Assembly (NCBI GenBank): GCA_902489135.1
Contig: CABTYW010000043.1
Coordinates: forward strand, 1 to 16,566
Origin: an uncultured Synergistaceae bacterium
GTDB taxonomy: Bacteria > Synergistota > Synergistia > Synergistales > Dethiosulfovibrionaceae
Reading direction: 5' to 3'
DNA length: 16,566 bases
In this document: positions 1 to 5,546 of the stretch, one piece after another
Layout: every line of letters starts with the position of its first letter
Position numbering within the stretch: position 1 is the first letter of the stretch
Translations under genes and position numbers: made by a program
The notes under the pieces: generated by a model
Told to the model about the DNA's origin: nothing
Database searches by the model: none
What the model saw: only the letters and a program-made list of their open reading frames with translations

Positions 1-349
1 CATGCTAAAAAATCGACTTCAAAAATACTCACTTTCCGTGAAAATAGCCAGTAAAACGAAAATGCCGACGCTCATCGCTCTAGGGGCGGATCCGCTTTTT
101 TCGACCTTTTCACAACTTTCACCTGTCGAAACGTTCTTTTTAGATTCGCTCCACTCTGCTTGTATTAGTTTCGTAAGATGGGTGCAGGGCCATATAACTC
201 AAAAGGCAATAGGCCGTTTGAGTTCATGTACATCGACACTTCACTTCCATAGAATTTTTATGGCGAGGGTCAAAAGGAGTGATGTGGATTACACAGGGAT
301 CGGAGAAAGGATCAGAATTCTCTGCCGGAGCTTCAAAAGACGCCAATAA
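1..349. other. Left-edge region with no convincing gene
   Basis: This stretch is visibly richer in A and T than the genes to its right. One frame stays open on the + strand and its TAA stop (347-349) abuts the terminator hairpin at 350. The translation shows no recognisable family, no good ribosome binding site inside the window and mixed, non-periodic composition, so I do not call it a gene. It could be the 3' part of a transcript starting outside the window. It holds one imperfect hairpin at 196-224. Confidence 0.4.
196..224. repeat. Small inverted repeat (hairpin)
   Basis: AACTCAAA (196-203) pairs with TTTGAGTT (217-224). Inside, after one mismatch, GGC (205-207) pairs with GCC (213-215) around a five-base loop. 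No T-tract follows on either strand, so it is not an obvious intrinsic terminator. Its role is unknown. Confidence 0.35.
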
Positions 350-398
350 AACACATCGGACGATGGTCTCAATGAAGATGACCATCGTCCGATGTGTT
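350..398. terminator. Bidirectional intrinsic terminator
   Basis: A perfect 19-bp inverted repeat (350-368 with 380-398) closes an 11-nt loop. On the + strand it is followed by a T-rich stretch at 407-418. On the - strand it is followed by TTTTATT. It lies 45 bp past the stop of the RpiR-type gene, so it most likely ends that transcript, and it may also end anything entering from the left. Confidence 0.75.
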
Positions 399-443
399 AT
401 TCAATCTTTTTATTTTCTTCGATGCCCGCAGCCGTTGACGTTT

Positions 444-1316
444 TTAATATCTCAGCGAATAGACGGGGTAATAGAGCCGTTCGTCACGGAGAATTCTGCT
501 CTGCTCTCCCAGAGCTTTCAGCGCGGCATCTCCCATATTCACCGAAAGTTTCGACGTGAGAACGTGAATCAGAAATAGCGGGCCGATGAGGCTGCTGCCG
601 AAGGTGGGGCTGTTGTCGCTCACGTAAAAAGAGAGATCGGAAGAGCCGCACACCGGCGCGGCGGGGCTGTCGGTGACGGTAATCACTTTGGCGCCGCGTT
701 CATGGGCGCTCTGAACGGCTTCAGTGAGCAGCACCGAATAGCTGGGCAGATCGAAAGCCACCACCAGGTCGCCGCCTCGAATGCTTCGAGCCTGCTCAAT
801 CAGCGTCAGGCAGCCCGAACCGGGGTACATCTGGTGGGCGGGCAATCCCAGCTCTCGCAGGCGGCTGTGAAGGCACTCGGCCATCATTCCCGAAATGCTC
901 CAGCCGGCACAGTATATGCCATGGGCATTTTTGACGCTGCTGCAGAAGGACCGGACATCTTCACTGCGGAGACTTTTCCAGGTATCTTCGAGGTTGGCGT
1001 GTTCCATACGGCGGATGCGCTCCGCCAGATCGCCCTCTTCGCTCATGGCCCGCTCCAGCATGGCCGCGGGATTGACTTGTTCCAGCACCGCCTTTTTCAG
1101 CTCCCGCTTCAGATCGGCGTAGCCGTTAAAGCCCAGCAGACGGGCCACCCGAACAATTTGAGCCTTTGAAACGTCAAGCTGATCCGCCACTTCGCCGATG
1201 GATATGAAGGGCGCTTCGCGCATGTGGGTCAGAAGGTACTCCACCACTCGACGCGCCTTTGACGGCATGGACTTGAGGCTGTCGCGCAGCAGTTCCTGCA
1301 GGTGATTGGCTTCCAT
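444..1316 (-). CDS. RpiR/MurR-type regulator with SIS domain
   Basis: Predicted 290-aa cytoplasmic transcription factor. Residues about 1-75 form the RpiR-type helix-turn-helix (VSKAQIVRVARLLGF is the recognition-helix region). Residues about 120-255 form a SIS sugar-phosphate-binding domain, opened by a glycine/serine-rich loop (CAGWSISGMM). In this family the SIS domain senses a phosphosugar or related metabolite and the protein usually controls a sugar or amino-sugar pathway. I chose the ATG at 1316 because AAGGG sits 7 nt upstream; an in-frame ATG at 1349 would add 11 residues but has no visible binding site. The gene stands alone between two terminator-like hairpins with no sugar gene next to it, so the inducer and target are unknown. 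An AT-rich palindrome upstream may be its own operator. Confidence 0.9.
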   Translation of the reverse strand: MEANHLQELLRDSLKSMPSKARRVVEYLLTHMREAPFISIGEVADQLDVSKAQIVRVARLLGFNGYADLKRELKKAVLEQVNPAAMLERAMSEEGDLAERIRRMEHANLEDTWKSLRSEDVRSFCSSVKNAHGIYCAGWSISGMMAECLHSRLRELGLPAHQMYPGSGCLTLIEQARSIRGGDLVVAFDLPSYSVLLTEAVQSAHERGAKVITVTDSPAAPVCGSSDLSFYVSDNSPTFGSSLIGPLFLIHVLTSKLSVNMGDAALKALGEQSRILRDERLYYPVYSLRY

Positions 1317-1340
1317 CGGAGATCCCTTCTTTTCATCGAA

Positions 1341-1374
1341 AATAAACAAAAGTACATTAATATTTTACAAAATA
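1341..1374 (-). promoter_or_regulatory. Possible promoter and operator of the RpiR-type gene
   Basis: Reading the - strand, TTGTAA (1365-1370) and TTTATT (1341-1346) are 18 nt apart and could be -35 and -10 boxes. A 14-bp palindrome, TATTTTACAAAATA (1361-1374), covers the candidate -35. AT-rich palindromes are typical operators for RpiR-family proteins, so autoregulation is plausible. The match is modest and AT-rich DNA gives chance palindromes. Confidence 0.35.
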
Positions 1375-1435
1375 CGCAGCGGCACGTCAACGGCAAAGTG
1401 CTCTCCAACGCCCGGCCGCCGCAATGCATATAAAT

Positions 1436-1466
1436 GGGGAACGCCGAAGAATTTCCGGCGTTCCCC
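1436..1466. terminator. GC-rich hairpin, possible terminator
   Basis: An 11-bp perfect stem (GGGGAACGCCG at 1436-1446 with CGGCGTTCCCC at 1456-1466) closes a 9-nt loop. On the - strand it is followed by ATTTATAT, a weak U-rich tail. It lies between two - strand genes and could end the beta-flower transcript or insulate the RpiR promoter. Confidence 0.5.
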
Positions 1467-1543
1467 CGGTTCTGTTTGCCGGACAGCCGCGCATGACAGC
1501 CGGCAGTTCAAGCGCCTCGCAGGCAGCCTGAAAAGCGGCGCGC

Positions 1544-1564
1544 TCCATGGGGCGCCCCCGTGGA
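1544..1564 (-). terminator. Short hairpin after the beta-flower gene
   Basis: TCCATGGGG (1544-1552) pairs with CCCCGTGGA (1556-1564) with one wobble around a 3-nt loop, 25 nt past the stop at 1590. Only a short CTTTT occurs further down, so termination here would be weak or Rho-assisted. Confidence 0.35.
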
Positions 1565-1589
1565 ACAACGTCTATAAAGCGTGGGAAGG

Positions 1590-2474
1590 TTATTGGGCCG
1601 CGTCCTTTTGCCCTTGAAGCCAGCGTTCATAGATGGCCTTGATCTCGGCGGCGTACTTTTTCGACCCGGCGACGGTGTAATATTCGCACGCCTCGGCCGA
1701 CGTGTAGGTATATCCTTTTATGCCGGGTTTCATCGGCACCGACTTGACGATGGCTCCGCCGGCGTGATCGCACTCGCCGGGGAGGGGACGATAGACGATC
1801 ATCACAAGGCCTTCGTCATAGAGGGCCGCCTTGACTCTTTCGGAAACCTTGGAAAGCACCTCTTTGTAAGAGGGGTTCAAAAAGTCGAAAACCGTCCAGT
1901 CCTTGCCCGCGAAGGTGATCATAAAATCCCCAAGCTGCAGTCCGGCGGCGATGGCCTGTCCGTCGGGTACCAGTTTCGTAATGCGGATCAGACAGACGGC
2001 GTTCGCTTTCTTTTGCTGTATCAGGTATCTTTCAAGGGGAATGGGGCGCAGGGGCAGCGTGTCGGTATCGGCTTTGCCGATGGGGAGATTGTTGCCGGCG
2101 CGATATTCGGTCCGGGGGCCAAGGGGAACGGCGTAACCGATGACACTGCCTTTGGCGCTCTTGTAGGTATGGCTTCCGCCTATCTCTTCCACTTTGGCAA
2201 TGGTGACATTGCGGGGGTCGCGGTATTCCCATGTATTGCCGAGCTTGCGCACGGAACCGAGAATGTTATTTCGGGGATCGGTATAGGTCCACGATCCGCC
2301 GAAATCTTTGGCGTAGCCGACAACGCTACCGTTCACGCGGTATTCAACGCCGTTGCCGAAGGTGCGCCCGGTGTAGCTGACGCCATCGACTTTGACGTCG
2401 ATGGTATAGGCAAAACCGGCGGCGGCTGAAAGCGCCAACACCAACGTACAAAGGAACACCATGATTTTTTTCAT
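1590..2474 (-). CDS. Secreted beta-flower repeat protein with PDZ-like domain
   Basis: Predicted 294-aa exported protein of unknown function. Residues 1-22 are a clear signal peptide (MKKIMVFLCTLVLALSAAAG, then FA before the likely cut). Residues about 42-134 hold five repeats of roughly 20 residues, each with an aromatic pair such as WTY, WEY or HTY, then a turn (DPRN or similar), an I-G/V-G strand and a closing G-G or G-N. This matches what is described as a five-fold beta-flower. Residues about 158-230 resemble a PDZ-like domain (LVPDGQAIAAGLQLGDFMI). No protease triad is visible. The ATG at 2474 is chosen because GGAGGTG lies just upstream; an ATG at 2489 overlaps that site. The gene begins 39 nt after the metalloprotease gene and lacks a good promoter of its own, so co-transcription is likely. 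Confidence 0.75.
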   Translation of the reverse strand: MKKIMVFLCTLVLALSAAAGFAYTIDVKVDGVSYTGRTFGNGVEYRVNGSVVGYAKDFGGSWTYTDPRNNILGSVRKLGNTWEYRDPRNVTIAKVEEIGGSHTYKSAKGSVIGYAVPLGPRTEYRAGNNLPIGKADTDTLPLRPIPLERYLIQQKKANAVCLIRITKLVPDGQAIAAGLQLGDFMITFAGKDWTVFDFLNPSYKEVLSKVSERVKAALYDEGLVMIVYRPLPGECDHAGGAIVKSVPMKPGIKGYTYTSAEACEYYTVAGSKKYAAEIKAIYERWLQGQKDAAQ

Positions 2475-2513
2475 AAAAAACACCTCCATCGATTTTATTT
2501 GTTCTGCGGTAAA

Positions 2514-2963
2514 TCACCCGCTAAACGTCTCGTCTTCGCCGTTGCACCACTGAGACATCAGCACCGCCCAGGCGAACTGATCGGCCTGATACTCGAAACC
2601 GTTCATGTTGGCGGCCGTCTGCGACCAAAAATAGCAGCCGCGGCTGTCGTGCAAAAGATGGTGGATCTCGTGAAACAGGGCGAAGCTCTGCCAGAAGCGG
2701 GGCAGGCGGCTGTTGAGATGAATGCGGCAGCGGCGCAGCTCGCGGTTGGTGTAAGTGAAGCCCCACATCTGCGCGCTCATGGGAACGCGCACCGTTTCCG
2801 CCTCCAGCGAGATAAGGCTTTCCAGCTTCACCAGCACGTCAAATTCGCTCAGTTTCCGCCACGGTTCGGCTTCCTTGCGTATGGAAGGCTCGATGTAGCT
2901 GGGCGGCGGGGGAAACAGAAACTCGAGGCTTTCCTCAGTCTTGAGAGAATTTGTCTTTGCCAC
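2514..2963 (-). CDS. ImmA/IrrE-like metallo-endopeptidase
   Basis: Predicted 149-aa zinc protease of the ImmA/IrrE (M78, COG2856) type. With the GTG start at 2963, the HEIHH zinc motif is at residues 98-102 and a downstream glutamate in FEYQADQFA (E124) is the likely third ligand. In well-studied systems such proteases cut a partner XRE repressor, or a DdrO-like regulator, after stress. An XRE gene lies immediately upstream and overlaps this one by about 29 bp, which fits a protease-repressor pair. The start is uncertain: ATG at 2999 gives 161 aa but has a poor binding site, while GTG at 2963 follows GGAGAG at a usable distance. The N-terminal part (FPPPPSYIEP) is proline-rich. No prophage or ICE genes lie nearby. 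Confidence 0.8.
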   Translation of the reverse strand: MAKTNSLKTEESLEFLFPPPPSYIEPSIRKEAEPWRKLSEFDVLVKLESLISLEAETVRVPMSAQMWGFTYTNRELRRCRIHLNSRLPRFWQSFALFHEIHHLLHDSRGCYFWSQTAANMNGFEYQADQFAWAVLMSQWCNGEDETFSG

Positions 2964-3318
2964 GCTTGGGCTCACTCTCCCAATCGGCCAGGGCCGCATC
3001 GATCAGGCGTTGCACCATGCACACGTCGCGCTCTGTCAATTTGTGGCTGCGGTACCAGATTTCCATGGGTTTGGGGCTGTCGAAGAGCGCTTCAAGCTGA
3101 AGGCGGCCGCCCCTGTCGCGAGGAAAGTCCTCCAGCAGATCGGAAGGCTCGACGCCCAACTTTTCGGCGAGGCGATGAAGCAGTTTCATCGAAGGGTTGC
3201 GCCGGTTGCTTTCCAGTGCCTGTATGTAAATTCGGCTTACGTCGGTCACATCGGCAAGCTGCTGCTGTGTCATTTTGCGAGATTTCCGAAGCGTTCGGAT
3301 GCGAAGACCAAGTGTCAT
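2935..3318 (-). CDS. XRE-family helix-turn-helix regulator
   Basis: Predicted 127-aa DNA-binding protein. Residues about 5-60 form a Cro/C1-type helix-turn-helix (MTQQQLADVTDVSRIYIQAL, then NP and a second helix ending LGVEPSDLL). The C-terminal half has no recognised domain and may carry the cleavage or dimer region. The ATG at 3318 is preceded by GGGAGG with an 8-nt gap. A candidate promoter (TTGTCA, 17 nt, TATATT) lies upstream. The stop lies inside the next gene, the ImmA/IrrE-like protease, so the two are probably translationally coupled. The likely role is a repressor of its own operon that the protease inactivates; this is inferred from ImmR/ImmA-type pairs. Confidence 0.85.
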   Translation of the reverse strand: MTLGLRIRTLRKSRKMTQQQLADVTDVSRIYIQALESNRRNPSMKLLHRLAEKLGVEPSDLLEDFPRDRGGRLQLEALFDSPKPMEIWYRSHKLTERDVCMVQRLIDAALADWESEPKRGKDKFSQD

Positions 3319-3351
3319 CAAGATAACCTCCCAACATGTTAGCGTACTATA

Positions 3352-3380
3352 AATATACTACATGATTTTTCTGTTGACAA
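3352..3380 (-). promoter_or_regulatory. Promoter of the XRE/protease unit
   Basis: On the - strand TTGTCA (3375-3380) and TATATT (3352-3357) are separated by exactly 17 nt, a good sigma-70-type arrangement about 30 nt upstream of the XRE start. Its -35 box overlaps a perfect TTGACA on the + strand (3374-3379), so this promoter and any LysR promoter would compete. Confidence 0.6.
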
Positions 3381-3403
3381 GTGCCTTTTTTTTAATTTTC
3401 ATG

Positions 3404-3409
3404 TATAAT
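3404..3409 (+). promoter_or_regulatory. Possible -10 box of the LysR gene
   Basis: A perfect TATAAT lies about 70 nt upstream of the LysR start. A perfect TTGACA (3374-3379) is 24 nt away, too far for a standard promoter, and the sequence at the normal distance (around 3381-3386) is poor. The promoter may need an activator, or the TTGACA may only serve the opposite strand. Confidence 0.4.
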
Positions 3410-3480
3410 GTGCGTAACGCTTCATTCTTTTTATTTATAGATGAACGTCCGGTGTTGGACGTTCTAAAGGAGTTGAACCC

Positions 3481-4368
3481 ATGGATTTCAAGGAACTGGA
3501 AACCTTTGTTTCCATCGTTGAAAAAGGAAGCATATCCGCCGCAGCGGCAACGCTGGGCATTTCTCAGCCGGCGGTCAGCAAACGGGTCGCCCGCATTGAA
3601 GCCGAAATGGGAGCGTCCATGTTCGCCAACGGCCATAAACACTCCACTTTGACTTCCGAGGGCACCGTCCTGTACAAAGCCGCTTTGAAAATGCTGGATA
3701 CGCGGAAAAAAGCGCGCATTCAGATCGCCGAGATCTCTCAGGAGCTGTATGGCACGGTAAAAATCAGCTCCAGTTCCATTCCCGGCGATTTTATCCTGCC
3801 GGAACTTCTCGTGGAGTTCACCGAAAAGCATCCGGGAGTCAGCGTACAGGTCACTCAGGGAGATTCTCAGTCGGCACTGGAGGATCTGACGGACAAAAAG
3901 ACGGACCTGGCCGTGGTGGGCACCGACAGAAGCCTTCCGGGATTTACCAGTGTCCCCTTCTTTCACGATGAGCTTGTCCTGATTGTCAACCGCAATCACC
4001 CGCTGGGCTCAAAAAAGTACATCACCATGGAGGAAATCGGCGGCCTGAAACTGGTGGGGCGCACCTCGGGTTCGGGCAGCCGGCAAACGTGGGAACGGGT
4101 TTACAAAAGCCGCACGGGCGCGCTGAAAGAACCGGACTTGCAGTTCGGACACACCATGGGCGTGGTCAACGCCGTGGCCAGCGGAGCCGAAGCGGGCATC
4201 GTTTCGCGCTTCGCCGCGCAGATATCCCACAGCGTGATCCTTCTGCCCTTTAAACCCGCGGTTTACCGCTCCTTCCGCCTCGTTTACGGCCTCTGCGAGA
4301 CCAAGGCCGTGGAAGTGCTTGTCTCCTATCTCATTCAGCAGGCCGAACACCGGGGCGCCGACGCATAA
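3481..4368 (+). CDS. LysR-family transcriptional regulator
   Basis: Predicted 295-aa regulator of usual LysR length. Residues about 3-60 form the winged helix-turn-helix (GSISAAAATLGISQPAVSKR). Residues about 90-290 form the two-lobed effector-binding domain; the strand PGVSVQVTQGDS and the segment DLAVVGTD are typical. The overall style is close to CysL/YeiE-like regulators, but the effector cannot be read from sequence. AAAGGAG sits 8 nt before the ATG. LysR proteins often control the divergent neighbour, here the XRE/protease/beta-flower unit, and the two promoters overlap. The gene ends at a long hairpin shared with the convergent ArsR gene. Confidence 0.92.
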   Translation: MDFKELETFVSIVEKGSISAAAATLGISQPAVSKRVARIEAEMGASMFANGHKHSTLTSEGTVLYKAALKMLDTRKKARIQIAEISQELYGTVKISSSSIPGDFILPELLVEFTEKHPGVSVQVTQGDSQSALEDLTDKKTDLAVVGTDRSLPGFTSVPFFHDELVLIVNRNHPLGSKKYITMEEIGGLKLVGRTSGSGSRQTWERVYKSRTGALKEPDLQFGHTMGVVNAVASGAEAGIVSRFAAQISHSVILLPFKPAVYRSFRLVYGLCETKAVEVLVSYLIQQAEHRGADA

Positions 4369-4390
4369 CTCTCAAAAAAACAGCTGCAAC

Positions 4391-4488
4391 AAAAAGCCGG
4401 TTTGCCTTTTCATGCCTCCTCCGGCGAAGCTTCCAAGGGATCTCTCGGGGCTTTCGCCGGAAAGGGGCTGAAGGGCGCCGGCTTTTTT
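4391..4488. terminator. Long imperfect hairpin, bidirectional terminator
   Basis: AAAAAGCCGG (4391-4400) pairs with CCGGCTTTTT (4478-4487). Inside, the next 30 or so bases pair imperfectly, ending with CCGGCGAAGC (4421-4430) against GCTTTCGCCGG (4450-4460). On the + strand the stem ends in six Ts (4483-4488). On the - strand the far arm supplies five. It lies between the convergent LysR and ArsR genes and can end both transcripts. Confidence 0.8.
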
Positions 4489-4859
4489 CAACGGCTGCCC
4501 AGAGGGCAGACAATTTTCAGCAAACTCTCGATGATCTCATGAAGCGCGCAGGCCGCCTCGGTGGCGGCAGCGCGATAATACACTTCTTTCCCCTCGCGGC
4601 GGCTCACAATGAGCCCCGCGTTTTTCAAAATTCTCAGATGGTGGGATACCGCGGGGCTGGACATCTCCGTGAGCGCGGAGATATTGATCACGCACTCTTC
4701 GCCGTGACACAGCGCCCAGAAAATCCTCAGTCTGTTGGGATCGCTGAGGTGCTTGAAGACGTCGGCCAGCGGCGCGAAATCTCCGGCGTTGGGAAAGACG
4801 CCGGTCATCTTCTCTATGGCCTGACCGTGGTGATGGGGCAGTTCAGTGGACATTGACAT
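4488..4859 (-). CDS. ArsR/SmtB-family metal-sensing repressor
   Basis: Predicted 123-aa winged-helix repressor. Residues about 29-100 form the ArsR domain: LSDPNRLRIFWAL, then the recognition region EMSSPAVSHHLRILKNAGL and the wing RREGKEVYY. Candidate metal ligands are an N-terminal His cluster (residues 9-11), C51, C56, C104 and C118. The usual CxC of CadC-type sensors is reduced to a single Cys (EECVINI), and the paired His/Asp pattern of SmtB/CzrA helix 5 is not obvious, so the metal site is atypical. The ATG at 4859 has GGGAG 7 nt upstream; the longer start at 4895 is less likely. It is divergent from the HMA/ATPase genes, whose promoter carries a large palindrome, so it most likely represses them until metal binds. 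Confidence 0.9.
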   Translation of the reverse strand: MSMSTELPHHHGQAIEKMTGVFPNAGDFAPLADVFKHLSDPNRLRIFWALCHGEECVINISALTEMSSPAVSHHLRILKNAGLIVSRREGKEVYYRAAATEAACALHEIIESLLKIVCPLGSR

Positions 4860-4885
4860 GAAAACACTCCCTTCGCTCGGCTTTA

Positions 4886-4914
4886 TTTTTACCACAAATC
4901 CGCCGATACGTCAG
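4886..4914 (-). promoter_or_regulatory. Possible promoter of the ArsR gene
   Basis: On the - strand CTGACG (4909-4914) and TAAAAA (4886-4891) are 17 nt apart and would place the transcript start about 20 nt before the ATG at 4859. Both boxes deviate from consensus. The large palindrome at 4987-5014 is not close to it. Confidence 0.3.
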
Positions 4915-4952
4915 TCTTTTTCGTCTCACCCGTTTAAAGGCAAAAAAAACTC

Positions 4953-4981
4953 TTGACAGCCCCGAAAACCTATGGTAGATT
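4953..4981 (+). promoter_or_regulatory. Sigma-70 promoter of the metal efflux operon
   Basis: TTGACA (4953-4958) and TAGATT (4976-4981) are exactly 17 nt apart. The expected transcript start, near 4988, falls at the first bases of the 28-bp palindrome. Confidence 0.85.
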
Positions 4982-4986
4982 TTTAT

Positions 4987-5014
4987 CAACGATTAAGCAA
5001 TTGTTTAATCGTTG
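4987..5014. promoter_or_regulatory. Palindromic operator, probable ArsR/SmtB site
   Basis: CAACGATTAA (4987-4996) is mirrored by TTAATCGTTG (5005-5014), and the centre contains the palindrome CAATTG, so 13 of 14 base pairs are symmetric. ArsR/SmtB operators are AT-rich inverted repeats of this kind. The site covers the start of transcription, where a bound repressor would block initiation. Binding by the divergent ArsR protein is inferred. Confidence 0.8.
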
Positions 5015-5046
5015 TTCCTCACTTTTCACTAAGAAGGAGAATTTCC

Positions 5047-5265
5047 ATGAAAAAAAGCTACCGAATCGACGTGGACTGCGCCAACTGCGCCAACAAAATG
5101 GAACAGGCGGCGCGCAGAACCGCCGGCGTAAAGGACGCCGCTGTCAACTTTATGGCGTTGAAGATGAACGTCGAGTTTGAAGACGGCACCGTCCCCGCCG
5201 AGGTCATGAAACGTGTGCGCGAAAACTGTAAAAAGGTGGAGGACGACTGCGAGGTTTATCTGTAA
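5047..5265 (+). CDS. Free-standing HMA heavy-metal-binding protein
   Basis: Predicted 72-aa cytoplasmic protein made of one HMA (ferredoxin-like) domain. The metal-binding CxxC is at residues 11-14 (DCANCAN), typical of domains linked to zinc/cadmium exporters rather than the MTCxxC of copper chaperones. Two further cysteines near the C-terminus (61 and 68) are unusual. AAGGAGA lies 6 nt before the ATG at 5047. It is the first gene after the operator and precedes the ATPase, which lacks its own N-terminal HMA domain. The likely role is to bind metal for, or deliver it to, that pump. Confidence 0.9.
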   Translation: MKKSYRIDVDCANCANKMEQAARRTAGVKDAAVNFMALKMNVEFEDGTVPAEVMKRVRENCKKVEDDCEVYL

Positions 5266-5546
5266 ACGAAGCACGGCCGCCGGCTTGAGGCGCCTCGCTT
5301 GGAAGGCGCAAGGCCCCATCCTTCCCCGCCGGGAAAGGAAAAGGCAGGCGCTCCTCCAGGCACAGGCCTTCTTTGGGATGAAGTCCGGCGGGCGCTGTTT
5401 TTCAGGTAGCGAAAATTTTTCGTCCTGTTCGCTGAAAAAAGCTGCAACGGGAGAGCAAATGTTCCCGATCTCGCGTGAAAACGCCGTGTGCGTCCCTCCG
5501 CCACGGCCGTCGTGAAGGGAAAAACATCCGACCAGGAGGCACCGCA
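5266..5546 (+). other. 281-nt spacer in the metal operon, possibly structured
   Basis: No gene is supported between the HMA and ATPase genes. The segment has the palindrome GAGGCGCCTC (5287-5296), a stem pairing CCTTCCCC with GGGAAAGG near 5319-5339, and a nested structure near 5394-5444. In the last, TTTTTCAG pairs with CTGAAAAA around an inner CGAAAA/TTTTCG hairpin. No T-tract follows, so it is not a plain terminator. It may affect RNA processing or pump expression, or be an inserted repeat; I cannot tell which. Confidence 0.4.

Larger units (their letters stand above)
1375..1589. other. Intergenic region with two hairpins
   Basis: No gene is supported between the RpiR-type gene and the beta-flower gene. 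The segment contains two GC-rich hairpins (1436-1466 and 1544-1564), listed separately, and otherwise nothing I can interpret. Confidence 0.5.

Noticed and set aside
2..349. Open frame ending right at the terminator at 350
   Set aside because: No recognisable motifs, no visible start signal, and AT-rich composition unlike the real genes. The link to the terminator could be chance.
1495..1550. Apparent similarity between 1501-1545 and the spacer at 5281-5310
   Set aside because: Only the word GCGCCTCGC and loose GC-rich matches are shared, which is not enough to call a repeat.
1581..2429. Long + strand frame opposite the beta-flower gene
   Set aside because: It is the antisense of a gene with a clear signal peptide, repeats and binding site. 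Its own sequence has no family features.
2514..3318. Prophage or ICE immunity module
   Set aside because: The XRE/protease pair fits, but no integrase, attachment site or structural gene is in the window.
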